From positions 5,301 through 10,485 of the forward strand of contig PBSP01000011.1 of NCBI GenBank assembly GCA_002726845.1: a DNA stretch of 5,185 bases, written 5' to 3'. The translations under genes were made by a program, and so were the position numbers. Below, in pieces: positions 1 to 5,185 of the stretch (the first letter of the stretch is position 1; each line of letters opens with the position of its first letter). The notes below the pieces were generated by a model, which saw only the letters and a program-made list of their open reading frames with translations, made no database searches and was not told where the DNA came from. Source of the stretch: Methanobacteriota archaeon (lineage in GTDB: Archaea; Thermoplasmatota; Poseidoniia; Poseidoniales; Poseidoniaceae).

Positions 1-209
1 GAGAAGGAGATAAACACGCTGAAATTGACTTGACGTTAACCTCTCCAGGTTGTCCGGCTGCTCCTGAAATTATGGCGGCAGCACATCGAGCAGCACTCCA
101 AACCGACGGTCTTGACAGTGTACACATCAATCTGGTGTGGTCACCGCGATGGGATCCGCGCATCCATGCTACGGAAGACGCCCGCATGGACATGGGTATT
201 TGGGATTGA
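1..209 (+). CDS. MIP18/SufT-type (DUF59) Fe-S cluster assembly protein, C-terminal part
   Basis: This is the 3' end of a gene whose start lies left of the window; reading begins at base 3 and gives 68 residues before TGA at 207-209. The fragment carries the two signatures of the MIP18/PaaD/SufT (DUF59) family. The first is a TLTSPGCPAAPEI block at fragment residues 11-23 with the family's conserved cysteine (C17). The second is LVWSPRWDP (44-52), followed by the terminal EDAR...GIWD segment. Proteins of this family are cytosolic helpers in maturation of iron-sulfur proteins (SufT in bacteria, MIP18/CIA2 in eukaryotes); one branch (PaaD) serves the phenylacetyl-CoA oxygenase. Nothing nearby points to phenylacetate degradation, so a general Fe-S assembly role is the better inference. 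The N-terminus is missing, so fusion to another domain cannot be excluded. The stop abuts the stop of the convergent ribK. Confidence 0.88.
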   Translation, partial: EGDKHAEIDLTLTSPGCPAAPEIMAAAHRAALQTDGLDSVHINLVWSPRWDPRIHATEDARMDMGIWD

Positions 210-680
210 TTACGCTTCAACGTGAAGCGTCACAACATCCCCATCCTCGATACTCAGACGCTCTCTTAGAAACGGTCCAGAAATAACCTCAACAACGTCG
301 ACATGGCGTGTAAGGTCGGGTATCAGTATAGCACAGTCCACGGCGACTTCCTTACTCGAAATCTTCGCTCGATAAGCGGTTGCTCCACCAAAGGAAACAC
401 CGTCTCGGAGGAATCCGCGGACGCGCAGTGCATCAAATTCATCGACATTGACATGTTGTGCTCCTTTCAATGAAGATGCATCTGCGTCTGGCGTTTCAAT
501 TCCGGCTTTGTTTCGCAGTGCAATGTAGTGCATAAGATGCTCTTGCTCAACCGTAATGTTGAGTGTTCCAGGCCATGCGGTCGTACCAAGGATGGACCGG
601 AACTGTTCTTGGTAGTGCGGTTGTGACATGAAAACATGAGCACGACCCAAGCCACTGCTGACAATACCATTGAGTTGCAC
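210..680 (-). CDS. ribK: CTP-dependent riboflavin kinase (archaeal, DUF120 type)
   Basis: The predicted enzyme phosphorylates riboflavin to FMN using CTP rather than ATP (EC 2.7.1.161), the archaeal route to flavin cofactors, in the cytosol. The 156-residue protein shows the family blocks in order: a glycine-rich GIVSSGLGRAHVF near the N-terminus (5-17), PGTLNI at 37-42, RGFLRDGVSFGGATAYRAKI at 88-107, and a C-terminal stretch at 116-154 with CAILIPDLTRH, DVVEVIS, LRERL and DGDVVTLHV. These match the MJ0056 (M. jannaschii) pattern. It is about 20 residues longer than that 136-residue protein, mainly through a polar insert around 60-77. The start is GTG at 678-680, the first possible start after an in-frame TAG at 690-692 (read leftward). 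No Shine-Dalgarno lies at normal distance, because the purine-rich GGAGAGG is about 15 nt away. The transcript may therefore be leaderless, with the A-rich stretch about 26 nt upstream acting as a weak TATA box. The stop codon touches that of the convergent DUF59 gene. Confidence 0.95.
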   Translation of the reverse strand: MQLNGIVSSGLGRAHVFMSQPHYQEQFRSILGTTAWPGTLNITVEQEHLMHYIALRNKAGIETPDADASSLKGAQHVNVDEFDALRVRGFLRDGVSFGGATAYRAKISSKEVAVDCAILIPDLTRHVDVVEVISGPFLRERLSIEDGDVVTLHVEA

Positions 681-778
681 GAGTCTAGGCTAAACCCTCT
701 CCTTTTTCATCATGCGTGTTGAAACCACGTCTCACAAAAACCCTTAATCAACCTCATCAAGGCATGTATTGTGAGACA
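681..778. promoter_or_regulatory. Divergent promoter region between ribK and kbl
   Basis: These 98 bp lie between the two diverging coding starts and must hold both promoters. For ribK (leftward), the A-rich block opposite 703-709 lies 23-29 nt from the GTG and could be a weak TATA element of a leaderless transcript. For kbl (rightward), CTTAATCA at 743-750 is the best AT-rich box and would put the transcript start near 773. Neither is a strong consensus, so these are positional inferences. If kbl starts upstream at 716 or 764, part of this region is coding. Confidence 0.4.
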
Positions 779-1960
779 ATGCCAGGTGACATGACGTGGA
801 TGAAACAGCGCTTTGACGAATTGCATGAGAAGTCGTTACTGTGGGAGCCTCCCACGTTAGAGGGACCCAATCAACCGCGTTGCACAATGGAAGGAAAACC
901 AACCATTATGCTGTCTGCGAACAATTATCTGAACCTTACGACCCATCCCAAAGTCGTTCAGGCAATGGTCGATGCCACGAAAAAATACGGCGCAGGTAGC
1001 GGCTCGGTACGAGCCATCGCCGGTACAATGGACTTGCATCTTGAAGCAGAACGCAAAGTAGCGGAATTCAAAGGCGTAGAGGCTGCTCTCATCTACTCTG
1101 CGGGTTACACAGCAAACGTAGGACTCATCCCTACATTGGTTCAAGGTCCGCAAGATGTCATCATCAGCGATGAACTCAACCACGGTTCAATCATCGACGG
1201 TGTTCGACTTACAAAGGCACGACGGGGCGTTTACGCTCACAACGACATGGAGGAACTTGAAGCCGTCCTCAAAGAACACGATGATGCTGAGCGAAAACTG
1301 ATCATCACCGACGGCGTGTTTTCCATGGATGGTGACTTTGCCCCACTCGATGAAATCAACAAACTTGCTGAAGAATTCGGTGCCATGGTGCTGGTTGATG
1401 ATTGCCACGGAGAAGGTGTTCTTGGAGAGGGTGGTCGTGGAATTGTCGACCATTTCAATCTTCAGGGGCATGTTGATTTTGAAGTCGGTTCGTTTTCGAA
1501 AGCTCTTGGGGTTCAGGGCGGCATTCTTGCAGGAACCGAAATGACGCGAACTCATGCGTTGAATCACTCCCGATCTTGGCTCCTTTCGGGTTCTCAACCC
1601 CCTGGCGTAGCCGCAGCACAAAAAGCGGCCATCGAGGTCCTTATTGAAGAACCAGAACACCACGCAAAACTCTGGGAAAATACAAATTATTTCCGAAAGG
1701 AATTGCAATCCCTTGGTTTCGATACCGGCGTTTCGACCACACCGATCATACCCATTATGTGCGGAGAATCCTCAACAGCAAAGGCGATGACCACCCATCT
1801 TCAACGCGAAGGGGTCATGGCTGGAGCGATTGTGTTCCCGATGGTTGCTCGAGATAAAGCCCGCATTCGCACTCAAATGTCGGCAGGTCTTTCGAGAGAA
1901 GACTTGGATGAAGTTCTCAGACTCCTGGAATCCATTGGACCGAAAGTAGGTTTGATTTGA
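779..1960 (+). CDS. kbl: 2-amino-3-ketobutyrate CoA ligase (glycine C-acetyltransferase), PLP-dependent
   Basis: A fold-type I PLP enzyme of the alpha-oxoamine synthase family, catalysing 2-amino-3-ketobutyrate + CoA to glycine + acetyl-CoA, the second step of threonine catabolism after threonine dehydrogenase. Residues counted from 779: SANNYL (46-51), GAGSGSVRAIAGT (71-83), ISD.LNHGSIIDGVRL (129-144), TDGVFSMDGD (177-186), VDDCHGEG (206-213) and the Schiff-base lysine in GSFSKALG (K241). The SIIDGVRL block and the DGVFSMDG block resemble E. coli Kbl more than BioF or serine palmitoyltransferase, but a related acyl-CoA:amino-acid condensing activity cannot be excluded. The reading frame is open from GTG 716 (414 aa), with ATGs at 764, 779, 791 and 800. 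I chose 779 because it gives 393 residues and an N-terminus level with E. coli Kbl (398 aa), and it sits just after a TATA-like box at 743-750. ATG 791 is a close rival, preceded by AGGTGA (784-789) at tight spacing. No tdh is adjacent. Confidence 0.9.
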   Translation: MPGDMTWMKQRFDELHEKSLLWEPPTLEGPNQPRCTMEGKPTIMLSANNYLNLTTHPKVVQAMVDATKKYGAGSGSVRAIAGTMDLHLEAERKVAEFKGVEAALIYSAGYTANVGLIPTLVQGPQDVIISDELNHGSIIDGVRLTKARRGVYAHNDMEELEAVLKEHDDAERKLIITDGVFSMDGDFAPLDEINKLAEEFGAMVLVDDCHGEGVLGEGGRGIVDHFNLQGHVDFEVGSFSKALGVQGGILAGTEMTRTHALNHSRSWLLSGSQPPGVAAAQKAAIEVLIEEPEHHAKLWENTNYFRKELQSLGFDTGVSTTPIIPIMCGESSTAKAMTTHLQREGVMAGAIVFPMVARDKARIRTQMSAGLSREDLDEVLRLLESIGPKVGLI

Positions 1961-1987
1961 TTCTAAGAACGGTCATGGTATGAGCGT

Positions 1988-2000
1988 ATTGGGGTCCAAT
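1988..2000. repeat. Short inverted repeat in the convergent gap
   Basis: ATTGG-GGT-CCAAT forms a perfect 5-bp stem with a 3-nt loop in the 71-bp gap (1961-2031) between the convergent kbl and membrane-protein genes. Placement suits a bidirectional terminator, but the stem is short and no T-run follows on either strand. Archaeal termination mainly relies on T-rich tracts, so function is doubtful. Nothing else is seen in this gap. Confidence 0.25.
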
Positions 2001-2031
2001 GCACTACTTGTGATATTCAAAGGCAGGAGTG

Positions 2032-2676
2032 CTATTCGGACTCGAACGCGTCAACAACTTCCAACAACTCCAAATCCTCACCAGCAAGTTCGTCGGCAGA
2101 ATGCTTTGGTGGTTCGCTTTTTGCTTCAAGGCCAACAAATGGATTCAATCCCTGATCGAGTTTGCAAAGCAAGCGCCACCTCGGCGCCCATGAAAGATGC
2201 ACGTATGCTGGACCGGGAAGCAAGAGCACGAACAGCGACACTCCGCTTGGTACGTCGATGACGTTTGAGAAATCCAGTCCAAGCAAACCAATACCAAGAA
2301 ATGGCATCGGATACAATACAATACGTGGAGGTGCAATCGGCATTCTCTTTGTCAGTGAGACAAGAATCAATGACGAAAATCCAAGCAACAAACATGCAGC
2401 CATGAACAATGCAGAAAAGAACAACCAATTGGAGAAGGATTCGTTCAGATTGTCGTAGCGGAGGATGTAAGGGAAAATCAATGCAAGGCTGATGAGAAAG
2501 CCGTAGAACATTCCTATGTTTGCTGGATGCGACAACCAAAGAGGCAGGCGTGAAAAACGTCGAGAGAGGGATGTTCCAAAGAGAAGATCCTGATGAACAG
2601 GGGCCAAATCAGCGACAACGTCCGACCACCGATTTGGATGTTCCATGCGTTTGTGCTGATGAGATGAGGTTTTCAA
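2032..2676 (-). CDS. Uncharacterised multi-pass membrane protein with acidic C-terminal tail
   Basis: I do not recognise a family. The 214-residue product has a polar, basic N-terminal part (about 1-50) and hydrophobic segments at roughly 54-73 and 83-108. A weaker one lies at 119-136 and another at 143-160, so it probably has three or four membrane spans. A hydrophilic tail follows; its last 21 residues (194-214) contain nine acidic and no basic residues. No catalytic motif, signal peptidase site or cysteine pair stands out. The start taken is TTG at 2674-2676, preceded by GGGTG (opposite 2679-2683) at short spacing and 16 bp after the upstream gene's stop. An ATG ten codons downstream (2644-2646) is a credible alternative without an evident ribosome-binding site. 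Close same-strand spacing makes it the second gene of an operon with the next membrane protein. That it is a real gene is supported by the coherent hydrophobic pattern over the whole frame. Confidence 0.72.
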   Translation of the reverse strand: MKTSSHQHKRMEHPNRWSDVVADLAPVHQDLLFGTSLSRRFSRLPLWLSHPANIGMFYGFLISLALIFPYILRYDNLNESFSNWLFFSALFMAACLLLGFSSLILVSLTKRMPIAPPRIVLYPMPFLGIGLLGLDFSNVIDVPSGVSLFVLLLPGPAYVHLSWAPRWRLLCKLDQGLNPFVGLEAKSEPPKHSADELAGEDLELLEVVDAFESE

Positions 2677-2692
2677 TGCACCCGTTGATGTG

Positions 2693-3346
2693 TCAATGAT
2701 TTTGCTGTTCTTGCCCTCTCAAACGTTTGGCGATGGGTCCTGCTGCATCTTCCAATTCAACCTCCTCTGGCCAATCTCGTGAAAGCAAACCGTAATCCAT
2801 GGTCTCGCGCTCACGAGCGCTCTCGATGGTGTCCTCGACGCCATTGTGTGCATCGCGCAAAGCGAGGGCTTGATTCAGAAGTGCCATCGTCCGCCTCAGA
2901 TTGGAACCTATCGTTTTCTTATTTGTGAAATACCCGAGGATGGTGTAATTGTCGTCCAGAGCAACAAGATTGAATCCACTGAGAAGATCATCCGCAATCA
3001 GCCTGTAACGTTCGGTCCCTGCCTCAACCCAACTTCCGTCGTTGAGGCGTATCATCACTTCTGCTTTTTTTGTCGAATCCAGTTCCATCAGAGGATGGGA
3101 AGGATTGACTGCAAAAGGAATCTTTTGCCAACTATTCCAAGTGTTCCAACACAGGGCGAGCAGTCCGAGGAAGAGACAAAACAACAAGCCACCAAGGAAT
3201 GTTGGGCCAAACAAACCAAGTCCTAGAAGCGGAGCAGCAAGGAACATTGTACAGCGGGTAAACAAACGTCGGGCTTGCTCTTGAGCCTTCGGGGTTTGAG
3301 AAAAGAGAATGTAGTGATCAGGAAGACCCTGGGTAAACGTCGTCAT
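2693..3346 (-). CDS. Uncharacterised membrane protein with transmembrane hairpin and soluble C-terminal domain
   Basis: No family is recognised. The 217-residue product (numbered from ATG at 3344-3346) begins with a soluble stretch of about 32 residues. A strongly hydrophobic hairpin follows at about 33-68 (two spans joined by GPTFLGG), then a soluble region of about 145 residues. The latter alternates short beta-like segments (AEVMIRLNDGSWVEAG, FNLVALDDNYTILGYF) with a helical, charged end containing a DWPEEVELED acidic patch and a basic last stretch (KRLRGQEQQNH). The layout is compatible with a membrane-anchored cytoplasmic domain, but orientation is not determined. The ATG is chosen over the GTG two codons upstream (3350-3352) because GAGGTG lies five bases before it, whereas that sequence overlaps the GTG. 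It is the first gene of a probable two-gene leftward operon and is divergent from the DUF835 gene. Confidence 0.75.
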   Translation of the reverse strand: MTTFTQGLPDHYILFSQTPKAQEQARRLFTRCTMFLAAPLLGLGLFGPTFLGGLLFCLFLGLLALCWNTWNSWQKIPFAVNPSHPLMELDSTKKAEVMIRLNDGSWVEAGTERYRLIADDLLSGFNLVALDDNYTILGYFTNKKTIGSNLRRTMALLNQALALRDAHNGVEDTIESARERETMDYGLLSRDWPEEVELEDAAGPIAKRLRGQEQQNH

Positions 3347-3351
3347 CTCCA

Positions 3352-3357
3352 CACCTC
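3352..3357 (-). promoter_or_regulatory. Shine-Dalgarno sequence that decides the start of the membrane protein gene
   Basis: Read leftward, GAGGTG is complementary to the CACCTC of the archaeal 16S 3' end and lies five bases before ATG 3344-3346. It overlaps the alternative GTG start at 3350-3352, which argues for the ATG. Confidence 0.6.
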
Positions 3358-3472
3358 ATTTATGCTGAGTAAGCGGATGTATTCATAGGTTTGCTGATGA
3401 ACTAAGCTTCCATAGAACGAGCGAATCTTCCGTGTTTGGCACTGGTATTCGACCATTGAAATGCTTCTCATT

Positions 3473-3487
3473 TGTCCATGTTGGACA
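3473..3487. promoter_or_regulatory. Palindromic candidate operator upstream of the DUF835 gene
   Basis: TGTCCA-TGT-TGGACA is a perfect 6-bp inverted repeat with a 3-bp spacer, ending 12 bp before the TATA-like box at 3500-3507. The symmetry and position suit a dimeric winged-helix or HTH regulator, most simply an activator or upstream repressor site. It lies in the 190-bp region (3347-3536) shared with the divergent membrane operon, so it could act on both. A single occurrence in one sequence could be chance. Confidence 0.4.
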
Positions 3488-3493
3488 CACAGT

Positions 3494-3507
3494 TCAAAAG
3501 ATAAAAG
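3494..3507 (+). promoter_or_regulatory. TATA-like box with possible BRE for the DUF835 gene
   Basis: The A-rich stretch TCAAAAGATAAAAG holds a TATA-like GATAAAAG (3500-3507) preceded by purine/A-rich bases in the BRE position. Transcription starting about 26 bp downstream would begin near 3529, giving a very short leader before GTG 3537. A start slightly upstream would keep the whole ribosome-binding site at 3525-3531. Confidence 0.45.
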
Positions 3508-3524
3508 CAAATGTTGCGTTTTGC

Positions 3525-3531
3525 GGGGTGA
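3525..3531 (+). promoter_or_regulatory. Shine-Dalgarno sequence that decides the GTG start at 3537
   Basis: GGGGTGA is a good match to the archaeal anti-Shine-Dalgarno sequence and ends five bases before GTG 3537-3539. It selects this start from an upstream frame that is open back to 3369 but has no ATG. Confidence 0.65.
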
Positions 3532-3536
3532 AGATT

Positions 3537-5185
3537 GTGTCGGATTTTGTACCCGGGGATGTACTCGAGTCAAGGCGTGGCGGCGTTGATGTTCTACGAC
3601 ACCTTGCACAAGAATTGGCGACATTGGAGCGAAATGGTTCCATTCAAATCCAGCGCAACATCCCCGACGTAGGTTTACGTGAAGGGCACTTACTGGTGTT
3701 TGATGGTTCACTGGCAGCGGCATTCCATCGCGCTGAAATCCCACGCTACGGGATTGAAGCACTCCTCGAAATTGAATCGGACGCTATGGCTTTGGATGCC
3801 GTAATGAGTCTTCATGAACTAACGGAATCGTCCTACATAACTGCGGTCTCTCAACACCCAGAATCAAGTCTTATTGCAGACGATCACAAGCAGCGTGATG
3901 AGGCTTGGTGGACAACGGTTCGAGCCCCTCGACGGCGACTTGAACGGGAAGAACGGCTTCCTGAAGTAAAACCAACCGTTGCCGTTCCAGAAGCACTGAG
4001 ACGCCGGAGCGAAGCAAGGTTAAGAAACCGGGGAGGCTCGATACTTCAACAAGGTCAAGCGTGGCTTGAACACGCTATTGAACCCGATATGATGTTCAAA
4101 CTTGCAAGTGTTTTACTCGACCTGAACCAAACCGCTCTCGTGATTTCACGCCAGGCACCAACACGCATCTCATCCACACATAACATCGAGCTTGAACACT
4201 ATTTTTGGTTGTCTGAAACCGAGCATGAACGAACGCTAGAACCATCGTTGCAATCCATCGGCAAGACTGTAGACACCTTCTTTTCAAACAATGAAAGATG
4301 TTTGCTCTTTCTCGAAGGGATTGAGTACCTCTTGGGCATTCATGGGGAACTACGTGTCATTGAAATGATTCGTAGCGTGGTCGATCAAACCCGTTCGAGT
4401 GGAAATCTTCTCATCGTCTCCTCCAATCTACAAGCGTTCACTCCTGTGCAACGTTCCAGACTGGAGCGCGAGTTTACACCACTCAGTACCCAACAAATCA
4501 ACACGTGGTTACTGGATAAAGAACTGCTACGTGAACATCCGTTTTTTGACGAGATTAACCCCGATGACGAGGCAGCAATCGCAAGCCATCTCGAAGCCAA
4601 TGTGGAAGATCCTGTTGTTTCGAATGCAACCAAGCCGCTCCCTCGGGTCGAACAAGTTCCGCTCCCGTTGGAATACCAAACACGAAAAGTCGACGAAGAG
4701 CTTCAATCGAAAATGCGTACTTGGGCAGCAGACTCGGACAAAAATGTAAGCGAGGAGAGCGAAGAGGTAGTTCCAACTCTTGAAGAAGAAAAACCGTTGC
4801 AAACTGCAGCGAAACCAAGGATTGCGCAACGCATTAAACGAAAACGGAAACCATCCTCTCAGCCAAAGAAACAAAACACGACAGATGCTGCTGCAAAACG
4901 TAACATCGTGATTCCAAATTTACCTCGAGCACAGAAAATCTCCCAAAAGCCATTCGTCCCAGTGGGTTCCGAAACGGCACATGAGTTCCCTAAGTCGAGA
5001 CCTTCCTTATCACAACACAGTTTGAATCAAGCGGCGAACAACGCAACTCAAAAGAAGATTGCAGCATTTCCCCCAATCAAATCAACCGTACAAGTTCCTG
5101 TGCTGCATCCTCAATCTGAACAATCGGAAATGAATGTTGAACCATCGCCTCACGCTCGTGAACAAGCATCATCACGACAAAAAAA
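3537..5185 (+). CDS. DUF835-domain protein with N-terminal sensor-like domain and long charged tail, 3' end missing
   Basis: The frame runs without a stop from GTG 3537 to the window end (549 codons). Residues 14-110 form an alpha/beta domain (RGGVDVLRHLAQEL, NGSIQIQR, EGHLLVFDGSLAAAF, YGIEALLEIE) with the 'eG.l.v.dG..aaa......G..Al' pattern of small archaeal DUF2226-like or bacterial DUF4388/PATAN-like domains; that assignment is tentative. A charged linker (110-180) follows. Residues about 198-313 fit DUF835: LVISRQAPTRI, the WLSETE strand, CLLFLEGIEYLL (255-266), then NLLIVSSNLQAF and LEREF. DUF835 is widespread in Euryarchaeota and of unknown function. From about 340 the chain is low-complexity and probably disordered: an acidic stretch (386-419), a basic block (426-445, ten K/R and no acid), then Q/S/P/N-rich sequence. 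No transmembrane segment or signal peptide is seen. The start is set by GGGGTGA five bases upstream. The true C-terminus, possibly with another domain, lies outside the window. Confidence 0.85.
   Translation, partial: MSDFVPGDVLESRRGGVDVLRHLAQELATLERNGSIQIQRNIPDVGLREGHLLVFDGSLAAAFHRAEIPRYGIEALLEIESDAMALDAVMSLHELTESSYITAVSQHPESSLIADDHKQRDEAWWTTVRAPRRRLEREERLPEVKPTVAVPEALRRRSEARLRNRGGSILQQGQAWLEHAIEPDMMFKLASVLLDLNQTALVISRQAPTRISSTHNIELEHYFWLSETEHERTLEPSLQSIGKTVDTFFSNNERCLLFLEGIEYLLGIHGELRVIEMIRSVVDQTRSSGNLLIVSSNLQAFTPVQRSRLEREFTPLSTQQINTWLLDKELLREHPFFDEINPDDEAAIASHLEANVEDPVVSNATKPLPRVEQVPLPLEYQTRKVDEELQSKMRTWAADSDKNVSEESEEVVPTLEEEKPLQTAAKPRIAQRIKRKRKPSSQPKKQNTTDAAAKRNIVIPNLPRAQKISQKPFVPVGSETAHEFPKSRPSLSQHSLNQAANNATQKKIAAFPPIKSTVQVPVLHPQSEQSEMNVEPSPHAREQASSRQK

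Noticed and set aside
712..747. A tiny ATG frame of 11 codons ahead of kbl, considered as a leader peptide
   Set aside because: It has no ribosome-binding site and no run of regulatory codons, and the likely transcript start (near 773) lies downstream of it.
1187..1708. A leftward open frame of 173 codons inside kbl
   Set aside because: It lies wholly antisense to kbl, whose frame carries all the PLP-enzyme motifs; its translation shows no recognisable pattern.
1980..2261. A rightward open frame of 93 codons just after kbl
   Set aside because: It is mostly antisense to the membrane-protein gene, arginine/glutamine-rich with no domain, and lacks a ribosome-binding site.
3392..3399. GCTGATGA, a C-box-like sequence suggesting a C/D box sRNA
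   Set aside because: No D box (CTGA) follows at a suitable distance, and the same hexamer occurs inside coding sequence nearby (for example near 2485 and 2656).
3432..3536. Upstream starts (GTG 3432, TTG 3456, GTG 3528) for the DUF835 gene in the same open frame
   Set aside because: The upstream translation is cysteine-rich and unlike the domain that follows. GTG 3432 and TTG 3456 would place the TATA-like box inside the coding region, and GTG 3528 is itself part of the Shine-Dalgarno sequence.
3343..3762. A leftward open frame of 139 codons across the 3347-3536 intergenic region and the start of the DUF835 gene
   Set aside because: It overlaps the well-supported DUF835 coding frame and its composition is not protein-like (histidine- and arginine-rich, no domain pattern). 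The opposite strand has a good ribosome-binding site and family motifs.
4385..4874. Several open frames on both strands within the DUF835 gene
   Set aside because: They are shadows of the long rightward frame, which has coherent domain structure and runs unbroken to the window end.

Overview
The window looks archaeal, and a planktonic euryarchaeon of the Marine Group II / Poseidoniales type is a reasonable guess. The direct evidence is a CTP-dependent (DUF120-type) riboflavin kinase, an enzyme form restricted to archaea, and a DUF835-domain protein, a family concentrated in Euryarchaeota. Two genes also have ribosome-binding sequences (GAGGTG, GGGGTGA) that fit the archaeal 16S 3' end, and one has an AT-rich box at TATA distance. 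The lineage is inferred; there is no rRNA or tRNA marker here.

Left part (1-1960), housekeeping metabolism. The 3' end of a MIP18/SufT-type (DUF59) Fe-S assembly gene runs rightward and stops at base 209. It abuts, tail to tail and with no spacer, the leftward riboflavin kinase gene ribK (210-680, GTG start). A short divergent promoter region (681-778) separates ribK from a rightward PLP-dependent 2-amino-3-ketobutyrate CoA ligase (kbl), which converts 2-amino-3-ketobutyrate plus CoA to glycine and acetyl-CoA. No threonine dehydrogenase gene, its usual partner, is present in the window.

Right part (1961-5185), uncharacterised. After a 71-bp convergent gap come two leftward genes for small unrecognised membrane proteins (2032-2676 and 2693-3346), 16 bp apart and probably one operon. 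A 190-bp intergenic region then separates them from a long rightward gene (GTG at 3537, open to the window end, at least 549 codons). Its product has an N-terminal domain of about 100 residues resembling small archaeal/bacterial sensor-like domains, a DUF835 domain, and a long low-complexity tail with acidic and strongly basic blocks. The shared intergenic region holds a perfect 6-3-6 palindrome, a TATA-like box and a good Shine-Dalgarno sequence in order before the DUF835 gene.

The least described part is this head-to-head module: two membrane proteins with acidic C-termini opposite a soluble DUF835 protein with a basic tail. Joint function is an inference from arrangement only. No mobile elements, CRISPR arrays, RNA genes or long repeats were seen, and no gene-free stretch exceeds 190 bp.
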